Shown here in pieces: positions 18,771 through 26,682 of a stretch of 64,000 nt of DNA; the first letter of the stretch is position 1, and each line of letters starts with the position of its first letter. Origin of the DNA: UBA7236 sp964463165 (lineage in GTDB: Bacteria > Bacteroidota > Bacteroidia > Chitinophagales > BACL12). The translations under genes were made by a program, and so were the position numbers. The stretch lies in the NCBI GenBank assembly GCA_964463165.1, contig CAYXBK010000005.1, positions 1-64,000 of the forward strand. The letters are read 5' to 3'. Under the pieces are notes generated by a model. That model saw only the letters and a program-made list of their open reading frames with translations. It was not told where the DNA came from and did not search any database.

Positions 18771-20111
18771 ATGCTAAAATTTTTATTTATTACAAGGAGC
18801 TTATTAGTTGTTTTCCTTCTAATTCCCATTTCGATGTTTTCGCAACTTGATTGTGATAATACGACGTCCGGAAATATACCGATCGATGAATTGGGAACCG
18901 GATATTTTATGGGTTACCAGGGAGGTTTATATCCGGGTGGCAGCAACGAGATGCCGGCTGTTCACAAACAGGCTGGTAATTCCATAGCAAAAAAAATTAA
19001 GCCTTTGAATGAAGCCGGAGCTGTAGATTATGAAAACGGAAAAATTGTATTCATCGGAATGGGTGCATCAACTGCAAATAACACATTCAACACATTTAAA
19101 ACAAAAATGCAAAACGATTCTTTAGGCTTGTATAATCCATGTATCAAATACATTAGTTTATGCATTGGAGGTAAAGGATTGGAAAGTATGATCCCGCCGC
19201 ATAATACCTATTACTGGGAATACCTTGTGCACACTGCTTTGCCGGATGCAGGTGTAACTGCTGCGCAGGTGCAGGTTGGCTGGATCAAATCCGCATCCAA
19301 GGATGATTCAATTCCGGAATTTCCATTGCAGGCAGATTCAATTTATTCAAAATATATCCTCGCGATTCAGCGCATGAAAGATTCATTTCCGAATATGAAG
19401 GTATTATATCTTGCAAGCCATGCTTACGGCGGTTATGCAGGCGATTTATCCGACAATGCGGATCTTGCCGGCGAACCTGCATCTTATTATGGGGGTTTTG
19501 CTGTGAAATGGGTGATTGAATCGCAGATCAACGGCGATCCTGCATTAAGATACAAAGGTGCAGACATTCAGGCTCCATGGCTTTCGTGGGGACCGTATTA
19601 TTGGGCAGACGGTATTACTCCAAGAGCTACCGACGGGCTGACATGGGTTTGCGAAGATTTTGATCCAACCGGCGGGGGTTTCCATTTATCCGAACAGGGA
19701 AAAGACAAAGAGGCCACAATGCTGATAGATTATCTTTATAATAATAATGCTTCCAAAAGATGGTTCCGGTCGGGGCCAACCTGGGTATCGTGCTCATTAT
19801 ATGAACGCAATGGAAATGGAGTTCCTTTAATGGCACCCTCTTCAATACAAAAAATAAAAGCGGATGAAATTGTTTTATATCCGTCTCCCAATACCGGCAA
19901 TTTTTATATCAGTTTTCTAAATGATGAAAATACATCCTGCTCAATTTCAGTAATTAATTCGAACGGAGAAATCATCAGGAAAGATGCATTTGAACATGAA
20001 GCGGGAATTGTAAACAATCATATGCAACTCGGTGATATTCCTTCAGGCATTTATTATCTAATTGTGCAGAGCGGCGAAAAAACAATTTCCAAATCATTTG
20101 TAATGCAATAA
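18771..20111 (+). CDS. T9SS-secreted SGNH-hydrolase-like protein, paralogue 2 of 3
   Basis: 446 residues, signal peptide ending SMFSQ. Same layout as its neighbour: YQGGLYPGGSNE near the N-terminus, IVFIGMGASTANNTF (block I-like with Ser), SLCIGGKGLES (block II), AQVQVGWIKSA (block III without the Asn), KVLYLASHAYGGYAGD, and GGGFHLSEQGKD where the D-x-x-H block appears as G-F-H with the Asp not obvious. Ends with a T9SS type A domain (LYPSPNTGNFYISFLN). Tandem with paralogue 1, 169 bases apart; a third copy lies at 26683-28014. Active-site differences between copies suggest different substrates or loss of catalysis. Confidence 0.75.
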   Translation: MLKFLFITRSLLVVFLLIPISMFSQLDCDNTTSGNIPIDELGTGYFMGYQGGLYPGGSNEMPAVHKQAGNSIAKKIKPLNEAGAVDYENGKIVFIGMGASTANNTFNTFKTKMQNDSLGLYNPCIKYISLCIGGKGLESMIPPHNTYYWEYLVHTALPDAGVTAAQVQVGWIKSASKDDSIPEFPLQADSIYSKYILAIQRMKDSFPNMKVLYLASHAYGGYAGDLSDNADLAGEPASYYGGFAVKWVIESQINGDPALRYKGADIQAPWLSWGPYYWADGITPRATDGLTWVCEDFDPTGGGFHLSEQGKDKEATMLIDYLYNNNASKRWFRSGPTWVSCSLYERNGNGVPLMAPSSIQKIKADEIVLYPSPNTGNFYISFLNDENTSCSISVINSNGEIIRKDAFEHEAGIVNNHMQLGDIPSGIYYLIVQSGEKTISKSFVMQ

Positions 20112-20137
20112 AAAAATCTACAAGCATATTACAGAAA

Positions 20138-20174
20138 TAAAAAAGCCCGCTCAAAATTGAGCGGGCTTTTTTAA
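20138..20174. terminator. Bidirectional terminator between convergent genes
   Basis: AAAAGCCCGCTCAA and TTGAGCGGGCTTTT form a 14-bp perfect stem with A-run and T-run on both sides, placed exactly between the plus-strand gene ending at 20111 and the minus-strand peptidase ending at 20188. Confidence 0.9.
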
Positions 20175-20187
20175 TATTAAATTTTAT

Positions 20188-23187
20188 TTACTGATGCTGA
20201 ATCATTACTCTCTGATTCGCAGTTCCTTTATCTGTTTTACAGCTGATCATATAAATCCCTTCCGGCAATGCACCGGTATGCAATGTGTAGGATCGGCCGG
20301 CGGCAGAACTCATATAATTTCTTGAAATCATTTCCCCGACATTATTATATAAGGTGATTTCAATTTCACCTGTAACTGCTGCAGAGAAATAAACATTTAC
20401 AAATTCGGATGCAGGATTCGGAAATACACCTGCAATTAATTCTGCATCGAGTATATAATTTCCGGTTGTATCTTCAGTTGTATCTATAATTGTTTTTGTA
20501 TCCCAAATTTCGAGATCATCAATTGCAGCTTCCACTAAACTACCACCTGCAATTAACGGATCCGGTTCATCAGGATCAAGCACGCTGTCCTGCGCAATAA
20601 ATATAAAGCTCACCGTTTCGGTTGCATCCACATAATCTTTCACACGGATTGCATTTCTTCTCCATGTATTATCAGCAGTATACGTTCTTTCCACTTTCAC
20701 CCAGTTTTCTTCATCATCAGAAATATATACCTGCCATACGTCGTTGCCCGGATTTGCACTTGTTGGTGAATCATTTGAATATTTTCTCCAGTAAACTGCA
20801 ACAGGATCTGCATAAACTGTTAAGTCGAATACTTCACTGCGCAATGTTGTTTTTCCGTGGTCAACATCATTCGTTCCGACCCCGTCGAATAAAGCGGCAT
20901 TACCTGTAAATGCACAAAGGTTTCCGCTTCCTGCGGTATGGTCGTTATCTGTTTGCACCTGGTAGCCAACATCATCTGTAGAGCCGATTGGTTCGTTTAT
21001 ATCCCAAACACCGGTTGTCGCATCATCATCACCAAACGGATCAACGATCCAGGATCCGAATTCGTTATCAAAATCTTCAGTGTGCTGTAATTCATATCCA
21101 ACCAATGCATAGAAAGGTAAATTCGGATCGGCGGTATTTGCTTCAGCAGGGAACACTGCATTTCCGCAACCACCCAAATCAGAAACTTCAAAATAATAAC
21201 CGATTACTGTTCCTTCAGGCTGGCCCGGAATATCTGCTTCATAAGTTGTTCCACCAACATTTACCATATCTACAATAGTCCATGTGAGTTCATTATTTAT
21301 TTTATAATGCATTTGCATATCGCCGATATAAGTAGGATAATCCACATCAATATCTGTTTCAATTACGATCGGTTCTTCCGGTGTGATATATGTGAAAATA
21401 CCATCATGATCTGAAGAAACCTGGCCGATCATTGCAATACCATGCTCACAGAATGCTGAAGCAATTTCATCGATTCTTGGCGTGCCGTCAGTTAAATCTG
21501 CATTATCATCATCAGCCATTAATGCATCTATTAAAATATCGGTATAAATCGTTCCTTCCGTTCCGGCTGCACCGTCAGGTGTTGCATTATATGCTTCATT
21601 GAATAAATCAACCATATCGGTATGGCTGCCGAAATTTTCTTCCACATCCCACCATGCACCGGCGATAATTTCACCGTCGGCGTGTACTTCACCGAGTAAA
21701 TCCTGCGGATATACTTTCGGCGCCTCATCATAGCGGCGCACATAAGTTCCTGCTCCGCCTGTAAATCCCTGACCGAGAATTGGATTGTCTGTTACGCAAA
21801 TCGCCCATATGTCGGCATACCCTTCATTTAAAGCACCATTACTCATCCCGCCCGGGTCGCCTAACCAACTGTATAAATCAGAATTAATTCCATGACCATA
21901 TTCGTGCATTACCACGTCATTAAATAATGCAGTTGACGGGCAGCCGCCACCGCTTTCATAAAAGTTTGTGCTCGAGCCGTCATAAAAAGCATTACATGAT
22001 CCATCGGTTCTTTCAACACGAATTAATTGTGCGAAATCCAGATCTGTAAATGTCGGCCAGTAGCCTTTCATAAAATCATGTAAAATATTCTGCCAGTAAT
22101 ATGCAGAAACTTCAGATGCAAGTGCACCTGATACTTCATCAAATTCAATTGTATTGTCGCCCGGATTGATCACTACATCAATTGATTCAATATTTGTTCC
22201 GGCTGCACCGGCACCTTCACTCACTTTAGCATATAAACCAAACAGATCAATTGTTGCGGGTGTCGGATCGCTGATTGTATTTAAGCTGAGTAATCCGTTT
22301 GCATCGGCGTAATAATAATCACCGTCGATTTCAACACGGATATAAGGTAAACCGCGATTAACAAGTCCAACCAGCGGATTATCCTGTATATTGGAATTGA
22401 TCTGAATATTTGCACCTAATGCTGATGCAGGTGCACCGCATGCATGAACTTTATTCTGGCGATAATAAACAGCGCCGGAATTTGCGTCCACAAGTGTATA
22501 ATAATTTCCGGGTATGCCATCCACATTCATTACATGGACATTAATTTCATACACGAGTTTATACTCCAGTTTTCCTTCGCCCGGAAGAGGTAATATTTTC
22601 AATGAATTTCCTTCTGTGGAGGTTACGGTTCCGATAATACCGGATGAAGCAAAAGCCTGAGCGGCTGTTTCACTTAAAGCGGGTGTTGTAGATAAATTGA
22701 TATCGGGATAAATATCCAGCCCGAACATTACAATATTTCCATCAAGGCTCACGCGGAAAGTAGCTTCACTCCACAATACTTCAAGTCCGTTAAATTCCTG
22801 GATATATGTGATATAATGATATTTCGATGTATTGTTTGAACGGATATCTACATCCACCTGATTGCTTCCGAATGCCTGTAATTCATTCATAAAGAAATTA
22901 TAAGCAATTTCTTCAGGGTTTGCACCTGTTCCGGCAACCGGAGTACCATAAGCACGGTGAGGTGTAGCTGTTTGTTCGTTGAACTGCACCCACCAGTTTC
23001 CGTGTGCTTGTCTGAAATTTTCCCATGCTTCAGAATCGCGTAATGCTGCCTGCAGATTTTGATTTGGCAGAATGTGCGTATCCTGAATAAATGTTTTCAG
23101 GTTCGGATCCTTCGGGTACTGTATACCCTGTGCATGCATCACGGTTGCGCATAGCAATACCGTCAGGAGTGTAAGAGTTTTTTGCAT
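20188..23187 (-). CDS. M36 (fungalysin-like) zinc metallopeptidase, T9SS-secreted
   Basis: Secreted protease of 999 residues starting at the ATG at 23187 (signal peptide MQKTLTLLTVLLCATVMHAQ). A propeptide with FTP-like character runs to about 250. The catalytic part has LFNDVVMHEYGHGINSDLYS, i.e. HEYGH (H-E-x-x-H zinc site), and NEGYADIWAICV with the third ligand Glu. A non-catalytic middle follows, and a T9SS type A sorting domain closes the protein (VFPNPASEFVNVYFSA and ending). Domain set is typical of Bacteroidota M36 proteases. An ATG at 23250 precedes the signal peptide and was not used. Confidence 0.93.
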   Translation of the reverse strand: MQKTLTLLTVLLCATVMHAQGIQYPKDPNLKTFIQDTHILPNQNLQAALRDSEAWENFRQAHGNWWVQFNEQTATPHRAYGTPVAGTGANPEEIAYNFFMNELQAFGSNQVDVDIRSNNTSKYHYITYIQEFNGLEVLWSEATFRVSLDGNIVMFGLDIYPDINLSTTPALSETAAQAFASSGIIGTVTSTEGNSLKILPLPGEGKLEYKLVYEINVHVMNVDGIPGNYYTLVDANSGAVYYRQNKVHACGAPASALGANIQINSNIQDNPLVGLVNRGLPYIRVEIDGDYYYADANGLLSLNTISDPTPATIDLFGLYAKVSEGAGAAGTNIESIDVVINPGDNTIEFDEVSGALASEVSAYYWQNILHDFMKGYWPTFTDLDFAQLIRVERTDGSCNAFYDGSSTNFYESGGGCPSTALFNDVVMHEYGHGINSDLYSWLGDPGGMSNGALNEGYADIWAICVTDNPILGQGFTGGAGTYVRRYDEAPKVYPQDLLGEVHADGEIIAGAWWDVEENFGSHTDMVDLFNEAYNATPDGAAGTEGTIYTDILIDALMADDDNADLTDGTPRIDEIASAFCEHGIAMIGQVSSDHDGIFTYITPEEPIVIETDIDVDYPTYIGDMQMHYKINNELTWTIVDMVNVGGTTYEADIPGQPEGTVIGYYFEVSDLGGCGNAVFPAEANTADPNLPFYALVGYELQHTEDFDNEFGSWIVDPFGDDDATTGVWDINEPIGSTDDVGYQVQTDNDHTAGSGNLCAFTGNAALFDGVGTNDVDHGKTTLRSEVFDLTVYADPVAVYWRKYSNDSPTSANPGNDVWQVYISDDEENWVKVERTYTADNTWRRNAIRVKDYVDATETVSFIFIAQDSVLDPDEPDPLIAGGSLVEAAIDDLEIWDTKTIIDTTEDTTGNYILDAELIAGVFPNPASEFVNVYFSAAVTGEIEITLYNNVGEMISRNYMSSAAGRSYTLHTGALPEGIYMISCKTDKGTANQRVMIQHQ

Positions 23188-23289
23188 AATAATGAACTGT
23201 TTGATTTTTTTGATGTGGAATATGCGTGGTTTGCAGGTTACGGATGTCAAAGTTAAGGAAAGTGAGGGTCACGGGCAAGTCATTTTTAC

Positions 23290-23338
23290 CAGTCAGCAGT
23301 CTTCAGTCAGCAGTCTTCAGTCGGCAGTCATCAGTCGG
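23290..23338. repeat. Heptamer array CAGTCNN x7
   Basis: Seven head-to-tail 7-bp units: CAGTCAG, CAGTCTT, CAGTCAG, CAGTCTT, CAGTCGG, CAGTCAT, CAGTCGG. The first five bases are invariant and the last two vary. A less regular continuation follows to about 23375. The array lies upstream of the broken gene at 23481; an inverted partner (GACTGNN) lies downstream of it at 23872. Confidence 0.9.
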
Positions 23339-23480
23339 CGAAGTCTGCAATCTCAATTCTCCAATCAATTTTCTTCAATATTCGCCTGCGTTTAAACTTT
23401 CAAATAAAGGGTTTGATTTAAATGCATATTTACATACGACTTATAGATAATTGCAATACTTTAATGGCAAATTTTTAAAT

Positions 23481-23843
23481 GTGGGTAATTTCAAAGAATT
23501 AAAAGCATATAAGCAGGCATTTGAACTTGCGATGGATATTTTTGAGATAAGTAAATCAATTCCAAAAGAAGAGAAATATTCTTTGACAGATCAAATACGA
23601 AGATCATCATGAAGTGTGGTTGACTGCCTCGCTGAAGCATATAGAAAGCGATTATATGAAGCTCACTTTATTTCAAAGATTTCTGATGCAGATATGGAAA
23701 ATTCTGAAACACAAACCTGGATCGATTTTGCTTTGGCCTGCAATTTTATTTTATCTGAAAAGTACGATCATCTTGTCAGTAAATCTGAATCTGTCGGGAG
23801 ATTAATAAATGATATGATCGAACACCCGGAAAAATATAAATGA
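23481..23843 (+). pseudogene. Four-helix-bundle (23S rRNA intervening-sequence) protein, interrupted by a TGA
   Basis: The frame reads NFKELKAYKQAFELAMDIFE, then SLTDQIRRSS, a TGA stop at 23610-23612, then SVVDCLAEAYRKR and LACNFILSEKYDHLV to the stop at 23841. In the family the motif is RRSSRSV...N-I-A-E-G, so a CGA Arg codon has most likely become TGA. Family length (about 120) is otherwise complete. The start is unclear: GTG at 23481 is in frame, no ATG is. Members are usually orphan genes or lie within rRNA. A recoded stop or sequencing error is the alternative to a true pseudogene. Confidence 0.75.
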
Positions 23844-23871
23844 AGGAATTTTGAAATTAAATTGAAGAAAT

Positions 23872-23906
23872 GACTGCAGACTGCGGACTGAGGACTGAGG
23901 ACTGAT
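23872..23906. repeat. Heptamer array GACTGNN x5
   Basis: Five 7-bp units: GACTGCA, GACTGCG, GACTGAG, GACTGAG, GACTGAT. This is the reverse complement of the CAGTCNN array at 23290-23338, so the two arrays form an inverted pair around the four-helix-bundle pseudogene. Confidence 0.85.
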
Positions 23907-23907
23907 T

Positions 23908-24669
23908 TCAGAGTTCCAGCCTCAAACCATCAAAAGCTAAAAATACGCCTGGTGGTAACTCTTTCGAAACATCCTCATGTTTACCCATTTGATGCGAGAG
24001 ATGTGTGAGATAGGCGCTTTCGGGTTTTAATTCGGAAATTAATTCAAGTGCTTCCTGCAAATTAAAATGCGAGATATGTGATTCTTTCCGAAGTGCATTC
24101 AGAATTAAAATTTTACTGCCTTTAATTTTTTCTTTTTCTTCCTGAGAAATAAAATTTGCGTCGGTGATATAGGTGAAATCATTGATCCGGAATCCGAATA
24201 CTTTCATTTTATAATGCATTACTTCCACAGGAATAATTTTTACTTCACCGATATAAAAAGGTTGATTTTGAATTGTGAAGAATTTAAATTCCGGTAAACC
24301 GGGATAATACTGATCGGCAAATGCGTAATGATATTCCAGTTGCAAAGATTTTTGTGTTTCTTCCGTTGCATAAATATCCATTGGCCTTTTCATAAAATAA
24401 TTATAGGCACGAATATCATCGAGCCCGGCAGTATGATCGCGGTGGGCATGCGTAAAAAGTATTGCATCGAGTTTGTTGATATCAGCCTGCAACATTTGTT
24501 GTCTGAAATCAGGGCCGGTATCAATTACAAACTGCTGTTGATTTACCTGAATGGAAATGGAAGATCGGAGTCTTTTATCACGGCTGTCGGTAGAACTGCA
24601 AACTGCACAATGGCATCCGATCATCGGAACACCGCCTGAAGTGCCGGAACCTAAAATTGTAATGATCAA
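23908..24669 (-). CDS. MBL-fold metallohydrolase (PhnP/RNase Z-like)
   Basis: 253 residues. N-terminal GSGTSGGVPMIGCHCAVC and FTHAHRDHTAGLDDIRAYN (H-x-H-x-D-H metal motif) with a cyclic-phosphodiesterase-like layout (PhnP type). The family hydrolyses phosphodiesters; substrate unknown. The start overlaps by 4 bases the stop of the 88-residue gene upstream, so the two are translated together. Further metal ligands (VMHYKMKVFGFR, ITDANF, LTHLSHQMG) are in place. Confidence 0.85.
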   Translation of the reverse strand: MIITILGSGTSGGVPMIGCHCAVCSSTDSRDKRLRSSISIQVNQQQFVIDTGPDFRQQMLQADINKLDAILFTHAHRDHTAGLDDIRAYNYFMKRPMDIYATEETQKSLQLEYHYAFADQYYPGLPEFKFFTIQNQPFYIGEVKIIPVEVMHYKMKVFGFRINDFTYITDANFISQEEKEKIKGSKILILNALRKESHISHFNLQEALELISELKPESAYLTHLSHQMGKHEDVSKELPPGVFLAFDGLRLEL

Positions 24670-24932
24670 GCTCTCACTAAATGGATTTCATTTAAAAATT
24701 CCCGTGACCCCTCGCTTAATATCTGCCCGTCTACCTGCAATTTACCCATAATATCGAATAAAGAGTTAATACGGGCTTCCGTTTCATAATAGCGGTTGAT
24801 CACAATTACTTTCCTGCTTTCGAGAATGCAGTAACCCGCAGTGAAGTTTCCCTTTTCGTAGCGCACAATATAACCCGCTTCTTTCAGCAGGTCTTCAATT
24901 TTTTTTAAAGTGTTTGTCGTGTACTTAAACAT
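24666..24932 (-). CDS. Small conserved hypothetical protein
   Basis: 88 residues, soluble, no signal peptide: MFKYTTNTLKKIEDLLKEAG, central strands YEKGNFTAGYCILESRKVIV and an acidic C-terminus. Not recognised as a characterised family. Overlaps the MBL-fold gene by 4 bases (ATGA), which points to coupled translation and perhaps a shared role. Confidence 0.75.
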   Translation of the reverse strand: MFKYTTNTLKKIEDLLKEAGYIVRYEKGNFTAGYCILESRKVIVINRYYETEARINSLFDIMGKLQVDGQILSEGSREFLNEIHLVRA

Positions 24933-24946
24933 GAATATTTACGTTA

Positions 24947-24977
24947 TTTGCAACCAGTAACGCCAAAAGTAAGTTCA
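24947..24977 (+). promoter_or_regulatory. Bacteroidota promoter before the barrel protein
   Basis: TTTG at 24947-24950, 19-base spacer, then TAAGTTCA at 24970-24977 (consensus TAnnTTTG). It lies in the short gap between divergent genes, 35 bases before the ATG at 25012. Confidence 0.45.
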
Positions 24978-25011
24978 TAATTTCAAAACGGGCAGTCCGA
25001 AATTCACATTT

Positions 25012-25632
25012 ATGCGATTCATTGTAGTCATTCTTTTTTTATCCACCACTTGTTCACTCCGTGCGCAAATCAATGCAGGAAATACCGACGATAATGCCTT
25101 TCATATTTTCGAAGGCGGCGTTGTTGCCGGCTTCGTAATGTCGCAGGTACATGGTGATTATCTGGGCGGCTTTAATAAACTGGGCTTTACAGGCGGGGCC
25201 GAATTGCATATCAATTTCTCGGAATCATGGTTTGCCAGCATGGAGATGTTGTTTATTCAGAAAGGAAGTAAATCCACTCCGCTTAACAATAATGGCTATA
25301 CATACCTGCTCCGGTTTAATTATGTGGAGGTACCGCTCCTGATAAATTACAACGATAAAAACCAGCTGATCTTCCAGGCAGGATTTGCTTACGGAAGATT
25401 ATTCGATGTAAAAGAGGAACTGAACGGATTTGATTATGACGACGACAGCGGTTTCTTTACTGATGAAATAAGCTACGTTGTTGGGGGAACTTTCCTCGCC
25501 GGCAAGCAAAAACATATCGGTATTAATTTCAGATACGAAGGTTCTGTTTTCAGTGTCGGCGACCCGCTCGACCCGTCGGCGTTCGGTCTTGCCAATATTT
25601 TACTCAGCCTCCGCGGAATTTATTATTTCTGA
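25012..25632 (+). CDS. Outer membrane beta-barrel (PorT/OmpA-like) protein
   Basis: 206 residues. Signal peptide MRFIVVILFLSTTCSLRAQ. The rest alternates short amphipathic strands typical of 8-stranded barrels (NFSESWFASMEMLFIQKGSK, LRFNYVEVPLLINY, LIFQAGFAYGRLF), ending in SLRGIYYF with a terminal aromatic residue, the usual barrel-insertion signal. Probably a PorT-family outer membrane protein. Divergent from the MBL gene pair. Confidence 0.8.
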   Translation: MRFIVVILFLSTTCSLRAQINAGNTDDNAFHIFEGGVVAGFVMSQVHGDYLGGFNKLGFTGGAELHINFSESWFASMEMLFIQKGSKSTPLNNNGYTYLLRFNYVEVPLLINYNDKNQLIFQAGFAYGRLFDVKEELNGFDYDDDSGFFTDEISYVVGGTFLAGKQKHIGINFRYEGSVFSVGDPLDPSAFGLANILLSLRGIYYF

Positions 25633-25799
25633 ATTCTCTTTCGCATTAATTTTGTTTATAACATCATGAACGGTTGACTATTTTATAGTACCATTTATGG
25701 TGAAAATTGTTGAAGAAGGCGCATGATACCGTTCAATATTATTTATTTTGCATCGTTATTATCCTGAACTGCACACACAATCAAGGAAAAATAATAGCA

Positions 25800-26492
25800 A
25801 TGAGCGGAGGCAAATATTTACCCGGTTTTTTTCTGATCTGTATGCTTACTTCAGGCAGCGTATTTACGCAGATTGCATCTTCTCAATTTATAAGTCTGGA
25901 TGCCGAACTTGCAGAAACAGCAAATATTGATTTTGATATTCTGCAGATCCTCCGCAGCGAAACCGATTCGGCTTTTTCACAACTCACCACGAGTTCATAT
26001 GTTTTTAACAAGGAAGAAAATGCATATGTGCGAACAGTAAATAAGCAAAAAGGAATTGTTTTTAATTCCGATGCAGAAAGTGCATACAATCTTGTGTTCA
26101 AACTCCGGGATGATTTTTTTGCACTCGGTCATTTAATTTTTATTTCTGAAGAAGACAAAGCGCACAATATTTATAAAATCGCCGTAATTAAATCTTCTGA
26201 TCAGTTTGATATCCTGCGACTGATGCAAACAAACGGGGAGAATTATAATATTTTCAACAAAGATGTGATTAATAAACTGACGGATTGGAACAATAAATTT
26301 CCATTTGCTATTATCGGCGCAGGAAATGATTGGGTAGAAGCAATGTTTCAATCCGCACCTTCCAATGCGGAAACATTTGCAAACGATGTGTATGAATTTT
26401 GTCCCGATGTGGTCGACAGCGGCTCAGGCTCTGTAAAATATCTCGCCGATGAATTAAAAGATACCGGGATTTTGTATTTGTGGTGGGAATGA
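25800..26492 (+). CDS. DUF4253 domain protein with N-terminal signal
   Basis: 230 residues from the ATG at 25800 (an upstream start at 25707 is less likely). N-terminal signal-like stretch LPGFFLICMLTSGSVF. The C-terminal half has the DUF4253 pattern: ILRLMQTNGENYNI, KLTDWNNKFPFAIIGAGNDW, and VYEFCPDVVDSGSGS with the C-terminal ILYLWWE. DUF4253 members are usually cytoplasmic and of unknown function, so a signal peptide is unusual. No neighbour gives a clue. Confidence 0.75.
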   Translation: MSGGKYLPGFFLICMLTSGSVFTQIASSQFISLDAELAETANIDFDILQILRSETDSAFSQLTTSSYVFNKEENAYVRTVNKQKGIVFNSDAESAYNLVFKLRDDFFALGHLIFISEEDKAHNIYKIAVIKSSDQFDILRLMQTNGENYNIFNKDVINKLTDWNNKFPFAIIGAGNDWVEAMFQSAPSNAETFANDVYEFCPDVVDSGSGSVKYLADELKDTGILYLWWE

Positions 26493-26502
26493 TGTGGTGA
26501 GT

Positions 26503-26627
26503 TGCTGCTGCTGCTAGCTACTGGCCACTAGCGGCTAAAGCCTGCTACTTTTGCATTAGCCATTCTTGCGTCAGCACCTAGATACTAGATACTTGATACT
26601 TGATACTTGATACTAACTACTAGATAC
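26503..26627. repeat. Heptamer array CTAGATA / CTTGATA with degenerate lead-in
   Basis: Seven clean units occupy 26578-26626: CTAGATA, CTAGATA, CTTGATA three times, CTAACTA, CTAGATA. Before them 26503-26577 continues in 7-base steps with degenerate units such as GCTACTG, GCCACTA, GCGGCTA. The array fills the convergent gap between the genes ending at 26492 and 26683. Confidence 0.85.
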
Positions 26628-26665
26628 AAAAAAAACGGATTGAAAAATTTCAATCCGTTTTTTTA
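26627..26665. terminator. Bidirectional terminator between convergent genes
   Basis: ACGGATTGAAA and TTTCAATCCGT pair as a hairpin with A-run before and T-run after, immediately downstream of the heptamer array and 18 bases before the minus-strand gene. Confidence 0.88.
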
Positions 26666-26682
26666 TTTAATAAATTAAATTT

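Noticed and set aside
23290..23906. Possible CRISPR or integrase attachment site
   Set aside because: Unit length is only 7 bp without spacers; no integrase and no tRNA end nearby.
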